A DNA stretch of 64,000 bases from Alistipes sp. UBA934 (lineage in GTDB: Bacteria; Bacteroidota; Bacteroidia; Bacteroidales; Rikenellaceae). Positions 26,052 through 34,224 of the stretch are shown in pieces; within the stretch, counting starts at the first letter, position 1; each line of letters opens with the position of its first letter. The notes under the pieces are model-generated. The model was not told the DNA's origin, made no database searches, and saw nothing but the letters and a program-made list of their open reading frames with translations. The stretch is from contig DBDK01000008.1 of assembly GCA_002293535.1 (NCBI GenBank), positions 186,001-250,000 on the forward strand, given 5' to 3'. Made by a program: the position numbers and the translations under genes.

Positions 26052-27317
26052 TCACTTATTAAAGAGTCTCAGCAGATACATCAGCATCATAATCAGGCCG
26101 AGTATCGACGTTACAACTCCTATGACTCCCCGCCAGTTGATGTTCTTCTTCTGTGAAGACTTTTTTTCCTTCGGTTTTTTTTCTTTCTTCCCCGGTTTCT
26201 TTTCCTCTATATCTATCGTGGTTGCAGCATATTGCCAGGGCAAAATAGTATTCCCTATCCGTACGATGTCATCTTTTTTGAGCTGGACCTCTTGCACAAT
26301 CCTCTTACCATTAACATAGGTTCCGTTCTTGGATCCGAGGTCTCTCAAAAAAATATTCCCCAGATCGTCATAAAACAACTCCAAATGCTGGCGCCCGACG
26401 TATCCGTCGTCGATCACAATTGTATTTCCGGGATCACGCCCCACGGTAATGGTCTTCATATTGCGAATCGGGTTTTTCTTATTCTTAATTTGTTTCTCTG
26501 TAATTTTCATTAAATCCGCCTTGAACTCCTCGCAAGACTGATAGCGATCCGCACCCTTCTTCTGCAGGGCGCGCTCTATGATCGGCTGAAATACCGGATT
26601 TGCCGTATTGTGGTATTGATTGACAGAGGGCGTGGGTGTGTTACAGATTTTATCGAAAATCTCGGTGTGTCCTTCTCCAAAAAAAGGCAACTTACCGGTA
26701 AGCATATTGAAAAGCGTAACTCCCAAAGCAAATATGTCGGTGTAAAACCCAAGCTCCTTTTGGTTGATCTGCTCAGGAGCCATAAACGCCGGACTTCCAC
26801 ACTTCTTCAGGTTGTTGCCCTTGTCGTTGATCTTCGCAGAGATGCCCATATCGAGTATCTTGATATTGTCATCCCTGAGTACCATCATATTACCGGGTTT
26901 GATGTCCAGGTGCAACAGCCCGTTCTGATGGAGAGACGAGATCGCATCCAATATTCGGCAAAACATCGGCACCAACATCTCCTCAGGCATCGGCCCTGTA
27001 ACGGTATCAAGATAGTTATCCAGCGGAGTACCGTCGATAAACTCCATAACCAAGTAGAGATCGTCATTGTGTTCCACGAAATCCACCAACTCGACAATGT
27101 TTTTATTCTCCCGCGAAATTCGTGAAAGAGCCAAATAATGGTTCGCCTCCTCTCGAAAGCGTTGTACGATAAAGTCGTCCTTTGCACGATTCGGAAATAG
27201 TGCCTTGATCGCCACTTCGCGCCCACTACGAAGATCCACACCACGATATACCGCAGCCGTCCCGCCCGATTGTATCAGACTGTCGATGTGGTAATATGGT
27301 ATTTGCGGAAATCTCAT
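26052..27317 (-). CDS. Ser/Thr protein kinase with FHA domain and C-terminal membrane anchor
   Basis: 421 residues. Kinase domain about 10-275: Lys38, catalytic loop HLDIKPGN (136-143) with Leu in place of the usual Arg (non-RD type), and DMG (156-158) in place of DFG. An FHA domain (about 287-360) has the core G-R (293-294), G-R-Q-H (308-311) and K-N-G-T (330-333) motifs that bind phosphothreonine. A Lys-rich linker leads to one membrane segment (397-417) at the very end. The non-RD loop suggests regulation not based on activation-loop phosphorylation. It overlaps the upstream secreted-protein gene by 4 bases. It may recruit phosphorylated partners through FHA. Confidence 0.9.
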   Translation of the reverse strand: MRFPQIPYYHIDSLIQSGGTAAVYRGVDLRSGREVAIKALFPNRAKDDFIVQRFREEANHYLALSRISRENKNIVELVDFVEHNDDLYLVMEFIDGTPLDNYLDTVTGPMPEEMLVPMFCRILDAISSLHQNGLLHLDIKPGNMMVLRDDNIKILDMGISAKINDKGNNLKKCGSPAFMAPEQINQKELGFYTDIFALGVTLFNMLTGKLPFFGEGHTEIFDKICNTPTPSVNQYHNTANPVFQPIIERALQKKGADRYQSCEEFKADLMKITEKQIKNKKNPIRNMKTITVGRDPGNTIVIDDGYVGRQHLELFYDDLGNIFLRDLGSKNGTYVNGKRIVQEVQLKKDDIVRIGNTILPWQYAATTIDIEEKKPGKKEKKPKEKKSSQKKNINWRGVIGVVTSILGLIMMLMYLLRLFNK

Positions 27318-28027
27318 TTAACAGGGGCGGAGTGGTTTCTCCTAATTATTTCAGGTTTCAATATCTTCGATACCTGCTCTATTTCCGTCGGCTGAGATGC
27401 ATTTTTGAGCGCATTTTGCCATTCCCTAAGCGCTTCTCCGTTGTCAATAGAATCTATCTCCACATTGTCAGAGTTATAGACTACAACTCTACAAGAAACA
27501 CCCTCCCTCTTGTTCTCGTCGTAATACTTCTTCGCTAAATCCAAACATCTGTCGCGGGACGTGAAATTAGATCGCATCTGCTCCACAGAGCCAATATAAA
27601 ACTTATAGTAGTGATCGAGATTTCTCACAACGACGTTTTCGCCACCTATTCGGGAGCCATTATTGTTGCAGGGGTAAAGCTCCATTCGCAGTACTTCGGG
27701 GGAACAATCGGGAAGTACGGGTTCCGATCTGTACAAAGTCCTTATTCCATTTTCGATAAGTATCCATTTTATGTTCTGGACAGGTCTGGTCTCCTCGCCC
27801 CAGGGTCTTGTCAGCTCGATAACATAGTTGGCATCTCTACCCGAATATTGCTGAACCAGTTTTCGCTCAGCAGCATCCTGCTCATTCGAAAGGCTGAACG
27901 TGTTACCATAAACGGTGGCGTTACCGGGATAAATCTCCCTGACTCTGATCGAAAAAGCCCCGCCCTGTGCCTGTGCCTGAGTGCAGAACAAGACAACTGC
28001 AACAATACCTAATAAGTATCCCTTCAT
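27314..28027 (-). CDS. Secreted hypothetical protein of the export cluster
   Basis: 237 residues with a clear signal peptide (ending AQAQ). No domain recognised. The mature protein has two stretches of beta character (residues 25-80 and 85-140), one pair of Cys near 107-119, a D-H-Y-Y-K-F-Y-I-G-S segment, and a helical C-terminus. Lying between the phosphatase and kinase genes, with 9- and minus 4-base spacings, it is clearly part of the operon, and since the kinases and the VWA protein have parts outside the cytoplasm it could be their periplasmic partner. That is inference from position only. Confidence 0.75.
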   Translation of the reverse strand: MKGYLLGIVAVVLFCTQAQAQGGAFSIRVREIYPGNATVYGNTFSLSNEQDAAERKLVQQYSGRDANYVIELTRPWGEETRPVQNIKWILIENGIRTLYRSEPVLPDCSPEVLRMELYPCNNNGSRIGGENVVVRNLDHYYKFYIGSVEQMRSNFTSRDRCLDLAKKYYDENKREGVSCRVVVYNSDNVEIDSIDNGEALREWQNALKNASQPTEIEQVSKILKPEIIRRNHSAPVK

Positions 28028-28036
28028 AGCCTATGG

Positions 28037-29185
28037 TTATTTTGGTGTTCCGTCCTTATTGTAGCGCGTAACCTTAATGATTCCGAAGGTATTGTCAGAA
28101 TTGAGGAAGATAGAACCTGTGGAATAAGAATCATCGGAATATACGATCATTCCGATAAACTCCCTACCCTGACGAGGTCTCTCTTTTGCATACACAACAT
28201 ATCCTCTGTCATCCCGACCTACCATTTGATAGCCCAATTCGGCAACAAGTTTCTCCCAAGCTTTTTGTTCTATCACGATCTCCGGCATAGGCGCAGGCAC
28301 AGGGGTCCGTTTTTCTTCCTGAGAATTCAACACATAACCAGTTATTGCAAAAGCCAGCAAAACTGCCGCGATGATTATAAGCAAGGTCCATCCCCCGTTT
28401 CGCCTTTTTCCGGAACGAGGACTGTTGCTGATGGAGATTAATTGCAAAGTTATATTATCCACTCCTCCTGCCTGCTTTGCAAAAGCGACCATATTTTCGC
28501 CCTTCTCCTGTAGCGGGGTCTTCTGCTGAAGAATATGCTGGAGAATCTCGTCGCTGACCATTCCGGAAAGACCATCGCTACACAGCAAAAGCACATCCCC
28601 TTTTGCAGGCAGAGCAGGTGTAGAGCAAACCTCAGGCAGAACATCCTGTTTTATACCGAGAGTTCTAAGAATGCGATTTTTGTTGGGATGATTTTCAGCC
28701 TCCGCCTCGGAGATCAACCCCTGATCGACAAGTCCCTGAACCACGGAGTGGTCTTTAGTGAGACGGTACAGTTTTCTTTGACTATTGTTATATAGATAGA
28801 TACGGCTGTCCCCTACGTGGGCATACCAAACCTTGTCGTCGCGCATCAAAACCACACAAGCTGTGGTACCCATACCCTGAAATTCGGGGTTTTCGGCAGC
28901 GGCTTTCATAATCTGCCGATTTGCGTATAGCAGAGCATCGTTCAAAGCCTGATGGAGAAGAACATACTTCTCTTTGTTGAAAAAATTCACGATGCTGGTT
29001 ACGGCGATGGTCGAAGCTTTGGCTCCCCCGACGTGGCCACCCATACCGTCACACACCACAAACAAGAACCCATTGGGAGTTTCGGTCGCAAAACAATTAT
29101 CCTCGTTAGCTTTTCTGACAAGCCCAACATCGGTTATCGAGACAACATCTCTATCGAAATCTATAAGTTTCATCTGGCCGGCCAT
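28037..29185 (-). CDS. PP2C-family protein phosphatase with membrane anchor
   Basis: 382 residues. PP2C catalytic domain (about 12-245): V-R-K-A-N-E-D-N (24-31), DGMGG (46-50) and further Asp-bearing motifs (V-G-D-S-R, CSDGLSG, GGVDNITL) give the metal site of Stp/PrpC-type phosphatases, so it should remove phosphate from Ser/Thr. A membrane segment at about 268-290 is followed by an extracytoplasmic tail of 90 residues without a known domain. It overlaps the VWA-FHA gene and is the natural counterpart of the two kinases. Confidence 0.92.
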   Translation of the reverse strand: MAGQMKLIDFDRDVVSITDVGLVRKANEDNCFATETPNGFLFVVCDGMGGHVGGAKASTIAVTSIVNFFNKEKYVLLHQALNDALLYANRQIMKAAAENPEFQGMGTTACVVLMRDDKVWYAHVGDSRIYLYNNSQRKLYRLTKDHSVVQGLVDQGLISEAEAENHPNKNRILRTLGIKQDVLPEVCSTPALPAKGDVLLLCSDGLSGMVSDEILQHILQQKTPLQEKGENMVAFAKQAGGVDNITLQLISISNSPRSGKRRNGGWTLLIIIAAVLLAFAITGYVLNSQEEKRTPVPAPMPEIVIEQKAWEKLVAELGYQMVGRDDRGYVVYAKERPRQGREFIGMIVYSDDSYSTGSIFLNSDNTFGIIKVTRYNKDGTPK

Positions 29186-30924
29186 TATAAATAGAACTTA
29201 ATTGACACCTCTCCCAGACCGATCACATCCCCGTTTTTGAGTGTCGCACTATCGACATAATTACCATTTACGACTATACCGTTGGAAGATTTCAAATCAA
29301 CAATGTCGAAATCAGAACCATCGAAAACAACTTGTGCGTGATGCTGGCTTACCGTCGGGTTGGGGATCACCATATCGTTGTCCTCAGCCCTTCCTATCGT
29401 GTGGGTCGCACTCGCAATATTATGAGTGATCCCCTGGTCCGCGACAATAAGGCGAGGAGAGAGATTTTTCGTGTGCATCAATCGGGTCAGTCGCTCTTCC
29501 TGTTCTACCTTCTTGGTCTGTTTTTTCTCTTTCTCCAGCAACTCCATCTGTTTTTTGAGTTCCTGTTGTGTTGTGTTGAGACGATTTTTAAGATGGGCCT
29601 GTTCCACCATTTGTTGAGATTCCCGTCTCTGCTTCTCCTCTTTTTTCGTCCTATTCGACTCAATAAGTTTTCGGAAAAACCGGATACCGAATATCGTTCC
29701 CAAAGTAACCACGGCAATCAACAAGACTAACAAAACGATAGCCCAAACGAGGTGCTCTTTAGCCCACACCCAAAGTGAAAACTTCGGCACATTGTATGGC
29801 ACTATCGAATAGTCCGTGCCGTGCGAGTTCAGCACCAACGGGTATTGCTTTCCGTCTCTTTTTAGTTTTGAGGTAAATGTTACCGTATAATCCCGCCCAT
29901 AATGGAGACTGGGTAACTCCTTGAAATACTGCAAAAGTTCCTCCCCTGCGCCATCGACATCCTTACCAGAGATTACTTTGCCATAGGTCTCCCTGGCCAA
30001 CTGATAGGCAAGAGCACCATCGCTATCTGAACTTGGAACAACAACGAAGCAGATCGGAACCCTGTTTTGCAAAGATTCGATAACGATGGGCGACATCTCA
30101 ACACCGGAAGCGAGCTTATTGCGCCCGGCAGTTATCACGACGATTGCCCGCGCATTGCTTTTAGGTTCCCTGATAATCAGATCCAACCCCTCTTTTATGG
30201 CAGGCAGCAAATCGGTCTCGGCAGATGGCCGTGTCTGCGTATCGTGCTTGTTGTCCAAAAAAAAGGCATCGATGTTTGCCCTGTCCGAAGTAAATGACGA
30301 AAGTCTCGATCTGAAAATTTCACCCTCAACCTGCAATCTATTGAAAGTAGCTATGTAGAAAGTCGATATCGTATCGGAAGCCAAATCTTCATTGAGGAGA
30401 CCGTATAACAACCTACCGGTGAATTCAAACTGATCTCTGTATCGTGCATTTATTCCGGGACGGTCTTCCCATAAAAACAGGATCGTCTTGTTTGTTTCGG
30501 GTACCGAATCGCTGGCTATGTTTTCGAGCGTGAAATCAACCGCCTGGCCATTCTCTTTAAGGGTCAGTAGTGTCGGTTGGAGCGGGTCAGGATTGTACTC
30601 ATTCCACTGGAAAGACACTTGCGGAAAATTTTCGGCATTAACAACAGACTTCTGACTGCCTTGTTGTCCATAGGCGGGTATGCTAAGAAAAACCAACAAT
30701 ATGATCGACAAAAGGGATTTGATCACCTTCTCGCTCTGCGCGAATTCATTTGCAGTGCGCTCCATAGTGTCTCGGAAAGAGTCGTGCTCATTGCGAATTT
30801 TCGAGACGTGCCCGTCGAAAAAATTTCGCTTCACATCATCGTTCCACTCACCATCCACTCTGGAGAGATAATTCTTCTCCAAAATCGACCTGCTCTCTTC
30901 CAATTCCGAAATCTTGGCTTTCAT
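29185..30924 (-). CDS. VWA-like / FHA membrane protein with WXG-like N-terminus
   Basis: 579 residues. Residues 1-66 form a charged helical hairpin with E-W-N-D-D-V-K-R-N-F, close to the E-W-T-D-A-V-S-Q-N-F of the WXG-like protein at 33119. A membrane or signal segment (about 69-85) follows. Residues 140-345 fold like a VWA domain, but the DxSxS metal site is degenerate (EDRPG), with only the E-T-D-L-L-P-A motif kept. A second membrane segment (about 390-415), a coiled coil (420-490) and a C-terminal FHA domain (G-R-A, K-S-S-N-G) complete it. Predicted topology: N-terminus and FHA inside, VWA outside. A GTG at residue 67 could also start a shorter form with an ordinary signal peptide. Confidence 0.8.
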   Translation of the reverse strand: MKAKISELEESRSILEKNYLSRVDGEWNDDVKRNFFDGHVSKIRNEHDSFRDTMERTANEFAQSEKVIKSLLSIILLVFLSIPAYGQQGSQKSVVNAENFPQVSFQWNEYNPDPLQPTLLTLKENGQAVDFTLENIASDSVPETNKTILFLWEDRPGINARYRDQFEFTGRLLYGLLNEDLASDTISTFYIATFNRLQVEGEIFRSRLSSFTSDRANIDAFFLDNKHDTQTRPSAETDLLPAIKEGLDLIIREPKSNARAIVVITAGRNKLASGVEMSPIVIESLQNRVPICFVVVPSSDSDGALAYQLARETYGKVISGKDVDGAGEELLQYFKELPSLHYGRDYTVTFTSKLKRDGKQYPLVLNSHGTDYSIVPYNVPKFSLWVWAKEHLVWAIVLLVLLIAVVTLGTIFGIRFFRKLIESNRTKKEEKQRRESQQMVEQAHLKNRLNTTQQELKKQMELLEKEKKQTKKVEQEERLTRLMHTKNLSPRLIVADQGITHNIASATHTIGRAEDNDMVIPNPTVSQHHAQVVFDGSDFDIVDLKSSNGIVVNGNYVDSATLKNGDVIGLGEVSIKFYL

Positions 30925-30932
30925 AAACTATC

Positions 30933-32816
30933 TCATTTTTTTGACATAACACCCACAACTCCCGCTTGCCTCAATGCATTTGCGAAATTTTCAATATTCT
31001 GGCTCTCCGGCACAGGATTCTCGGAGATACCGTTGATCTTGAAACTATTTTCAAAAGTCTTATCACTAACAATATCGCTGTATCCGAATGTCTCAGAACC
31101 TATGGATACTGAATACTTGCTCTCAAAGTAACTAATAACATCGTCAATTCCGTGATTGCCTTTCGAATCAATTTCGCTATATCCTAACCTAAGGAAATAG
31201 TTGCCTGTTTCCTTATCTTTACTCATTCTTCTTGCTGTGTCTCTTTCGTGGGCTTCGATAATATCTTTGGTAAAATTAACATCTGATTTATTTAAATTAC
31301 GCCCCAAGGTCTCACTGGAAAGGTGGTCTGCGATCTCGTTCACTATGTCTTGGCCTTTAATGAGCTCCTCGTTAGGATCGTGATAGGCAATAATTCTGTG
31401 ATTTGTTATTTCCGATTCTAATCCCAACTCTTTTACCGTCCTATGTGTTAATTCAGCTTGATTGTATGTAAACGCTTGGCATCCCGACTCTAAACTTGCA
31501 ACAGAGGCCAGCCCACCGCCCAAAGAGTGCCCAACCGTTGTAAAGTTATAGCCATTCTTATCTCTCAAATCTGCCATAATTCTCCCGAGACCTTGGGCAT
31601 TTATATATTGTTTATTCGGAAAACCAAGTCCTTGCGCCACATTTGTCCATATCCAGTCTTTTGAATCATTCAAATCAATCCGACCTGTAACTATACCTGT
31701 GCCCAGTGATACAGGATTTACAAAATCAAAGAGCTTAAATTCGGATTTTGGCGCATCAGATCCTTTAAATGCCAAGATATACTCTCCCGTAGAATCGTTC
31801 TTATAAAGTTGAGCATAAAAGCCGCTGCCATCAGTGTTGAATTCATTGATTTTTAAAATAAGTTCATTCAGGTTTGGATCGTCAGTAGTGGAAACAACAC
31901 TCCATTCCGCTTCCGGAAGCGTAGTTTCTGGTTTATAGACATGTCCTGCCAGAACTGCATATTCATATTGATTTTTAGATTCTTTCTCCTCTTCTAATCT
32001 ATTTCTATACTGTTTTTTTGCCTCTCCTTCGACTCCTTGACATAGCTCGTTATACCTCTCAATGTACTGTTCTCTCTGAGGAGAGGGCATTAAAAGAATT
32101 GCTGCTTTAGTGAAGCCAAATTTTTCGTAAAACGCGTTGTCGATAAACGATTCATCCAGAGCCATTGAATTGTTTGCCGTCCCTCTACGCATCAAATAAG
32201 CCCCAAGCATAGCTGTTGCAATTCCGGCAACTGCCAACTCGGTAAAGCCTGATGGCAATACCTCATCGTCTCCGACATTAGCATCCGAAATACTATCTTG
32301 AGCAGGAGGTGCAGCAACGACTCCAGGCGATGCAAGAGTTCCAGCACCAATCGAGCCCACGTTTACCGCAGGCTCATCGGAAGCCGAGTAATCGGACAAC
32401 AGACCTATTACCCGGTTCAATTCGGGCATAGAGCTACGCTCGATCTCGCACAGAGAGTTAGAATACTTATTCTCCAACTGCTCGTATAAACTACGACTCG
32501 CACGAAGTCCCTGAATTTCAGATTTATAACGAGAATAGCGAACCTGAGCATCGTGATAAGCCCGCTCGTAATAAACACACGAACGTCTCGAATCAGGAGG
32601 ATCGAGTGACCTGGCCCATTCACACGACCTCAACTGATTCTCGGCCGCCTCTAATCTCCTACGGAACTGGCTGTCATAACCCTCCAACTCCTTAAGCTTT
32701 CGGGACAGCAAGACAGCAAAACCCTCGGCCGCCTCCCTGCCCTGTCTGCAATACGACCCTAATGCCCTCTTCAAATCTTCGAGAGAGGATATACTGGCAA
32801 CATTTGAAAGTGACAT
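30933..32816 (-). CDS. Candidate secreted effector: N-terminal coiled-coil module plus class-3-lipase-like domain
   Basis: 627 residues. Residues 1-145 are long amphipathic helices like the trafficking domains of LXG/WXG polymorphic toxins, but with no recognised motif. A linker (150-190) and one hydrophobic segment (about 191-210) follow. From about 225 on is an alpha/beta-hydrolase of the lipase class 3 type: an I-L-A-F-K-G-S-D strand, then the nucleophile elbow GHSLGG (Ser431), with Asp480 or Asp490 and His555 as possible partners. G+C by hand count is about 52% at 32641-32700 (N-terminal part) and 35% at 31021-31080 (catalytic part), a mosaic pattern. No separate immunity gene adjoins it. 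Probably a lipase or phospholipase exported by the system. Confidence 0.78.
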   Translation of the reverse strand: MSLSNVASISSLEDLKRALGSYCRQGREAAEGFAVLLSRKLKELEGYDSQFRRRLEAAENQLRSCEWARSLDPPDSRRSCVYYERAYHDAQVRYSRYKSEIQGLRASRSLYEQLENKYSNSLCEIERSSMPELNRVIGLLSDYSASDEPAVNVGSIGAGTLASPGVVAAPPAQDSISDANVGDDEVLPSGFTELAVAGIATAMLGAYLMRRGTANNSMALDESFIDNAFYEKFGFTKAAILLMPSPQREQYIERYNELCQGVEGEAKKQYRNRLEEEKESKNQYEYAVLAGHVYKPETTLPEAEWSVVSTTDDPNLNELILKINEFNTDGSGFYAQLYKNDSTGEYILAFKGSDAPKSEFKLFDFVNPVSLGTGIVTGRIDLNDSKDWIWTNVAQGLGFPNKQYINAQGLGRIMADLRDKNGYNFTTVGHSLGGGLASVASLESGCQAFTYNQAELTHRTVKELGLESEITNHRIIAYHDPNEELIKGQDIVNEIADHLSSETLGRNLNKSDVNFTKDIIEAHERDTARRMSKDKETGNYFLRLGYSEIDSKGNHGIDDVISYFESKYSVSIGSETFGYSDIVSDKTFENSFKINGISENPVPESQNIENFANALRQAGVVGVMSKK

Positions 32817-32840
32817 AAGCGACCTGTATTAGTTAGATGA

Positions 32841-33107
32841 CTAATTCTGCAGCCATTCGCGAATGACAGCAGCTTCCTTATCCAAATGCTGCTGATATCT
32901 ATCCATTGCAGGGAGCAGTTTCTTTTCTATTGGTGCAAATCCTTCGTTATACCGCTGTTTGAAACGCTGCGCAACAGGGTCTTCCCAGAGGAATCCGTTC
33001 AACTGACTATCCATCGAGGTACGGATACCCTGAAATCTTTCACTCTCATTCCTTAGTGTCTGCGCAAAATCATTTAGAAGATCCGCAGTAACTTTTGTCT
33101 GTGCCAT
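32841..33107 (-). CDS. WXG100-like small helical protein (W-x-D variant)
   Basis: 88 residues, no signal peptide. Two predicted helices are joined by a turn with W41-E42-D43 where ESAT-6/WXG100 proteins have W-x-G near residue 43. Size, helix-turn-helix pattern and genomic neighbours fit a WXG100 protein. It is a clear paralogue of the N-terminal 90 residues of the protein at 33434 (shared S-M-D-S-Q-L-x-G-F-x-W and L-L-P-A-M-D-x-Y segments). Such proteins are small secreted substrates that pair as dimers and are recognised by an FtsK-type ATPase. 11 bases after the next WXG-like gene. Confidence 0.78.
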   Translation of the reverse strand: MAQTKVTADLLNDFAQTLRNESERFQGIRTSMDSQLNGFLWEDPVAQRFKQRYNEGFAPIEKKLLPAMDRYQQHLDKEAAVIREWLQN

Positions 33108-33118
33108 AGCTGTCTGTT

Positions 33119-33397
33119 TTAGAGTTTATTACTGTGGTAGCGCATCAGTATTCCGATCTTATTGTCAAGATAAGCCTCGAATTCCTGCATCGTCTGCTCA
33201 AGGTTTTGAATGTCACTGTCGCTTTCGGCAAAGACACCTTCAAAATTTTGAGAAACGGCATCGGTCCATTCGGCCGAGGTCAATCCTCTCAATTTACTTC
33301 CCAACTGGGTTCGGATGGTCTCGAATTCCTGCCTGTTTTTCCCCAAGGTCTGCTTGAAGCTGATCAGGTCCTCATAATTCACATTAACATCTGCCAT
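33119..33397 (-). CDS. WXG100-like small helical protein (W-x-D variant), second type
   Basis: 92 residues with helix-turn-helix layout and W44-T45-D46 in the turn, the position where canonical WXG100 proteins have W-x-G. Sequence is only distantly related to the protein at 32841, so the two may form a heterodimer like EsxA/EsxB. The C-terminal helix ends Y-L-D-N-K-I-G-I-L-M-R-Y-H, which includes a Y-x3-K spacing but not the Y-x3-D/E export signal of mycobacterial systems (Y-L-D-N-K). Direct neighbours are the other WXG-like genes. Confidence 0.78.
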   Translation of the reverse strand: MADVNVNYEDLISFKQTLGKNRQEFETIRTQLGSKLRGLTSAEWTDAVSQNFEGVFAESDSDIQNLEQTMQEFEAYLDNKIGILMRYHSNKL

Positions 33398-33433
33398 AGT
33401 TTTTGTAGTTTTAAGTTTGTTTTGATTTTGTAT

Positions 33434-34210
33434 TTACAGAGGTATGTTAAGGCCCATTCTGCCCACTGCTTCATTGCGTCCACTATCTCTAATAAATTCT
33501 AAAAATCCCTTCCATCCCTTCTCCCCAACGTAGCTTAATCCTGTTGTCCCAATTGCTTTCCATCTTTCCCTTGTACGCTCTACATCAAAGCCCCCATACA
33601 GCGAAAATCCGGGGCCTTTTGCATTACTCTCATATTGTAAACCCCCACCAAAACTTTCCAAACCGTAATTTGTCCCCTGGGCTTTAACTTCGCCGGAAAG
33701 CATTTCATTAAATTCCGTTCCTACCAACCCGCTCCAAGCAGAATTTCCATCTAAACCGGCCGTATAGCTGGCCATTATCTCAGAATCCTCACCTGAATAA
33801 TGTCCACCAACTGTTCCACTGTTAAGCATCCCGCCTTCACCATTGATTCCTGCGCTAAATGCGATACTGTTACCTTCGTCTATTTGTATGCCTTTTCTTA
33901 TCGTTGCCGATGCGTTAGTATCTGAAAATGTAGCAGTTTTAGAAAATTCATTGTCATACTCACCGACAATTGCGGCCATTTTGTCCAAGTGCTGAATATA
34001 ATTATCCATTGCGGGAAGCAGCTTGGAGGTGATTGGCCGGAAACCCTCCTCATAGTCGTTCTTAAAGCGAAGGGCTATAGGATCGTCCCAAAAGAAACCC
34101 TTGAGCTGAGAGTCCATCGACAACTTGATACTATCGAATCGTTCCCGCTCCCGACTCAATGTTCGAGAAAAGTCTCTCAATAACTCCGCTGATGCTTTCG
34201 AGTATGCCAT
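33434..34210 (-). CDS. WXG-like protein with Gly-rich C-terminal extension (candidate effector)
   Basis: 258 residues. Residues 1-90 are a WXG-like hairpin with W41-D42-D43, paralogous to the protein at 32841. The remaining 168 residues are Gly- and Ser-rich with many aromatic residues and repeated strand-like segments (GLxGNSAW, GGLQYES, LYGGFDVER), no recognised family. Hand-counted G+C falls from about 52% in the first part (34021-34080) to 38% in the extension (33481-33540). This resembles polymorphic toxins, where a fixed export module carries a swapped C-terminus; the extension may also be structural. No immunity gene is obvious. Confidence 0.72.
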   Translation of the reverse strand: MAYSKASAELLRDFSRTLSRERERFDSIKLSMDSQLKGFFWDDPIALRFKNDYEEGFRPITSKLLPAMDNYIQHLDKMAAIVGEYDNEFSKTATFSDTNASATIRKGIQIDEGNSIAFSAGINGEGGMLNSGTVGGHYSGEDSEIMASYTAGLDGNSAWSGLVGTEFNEMLSGEVKAQGTNYGLESFGGGLQYESNAKGPGFSLYGGFDVERTRERWKAIGTTGLSYVGEKGWKGFLEFIRDSGRNEAVGRMGLNIPL

Positions 34211-34224
34211 AAATCAAGACTTAA

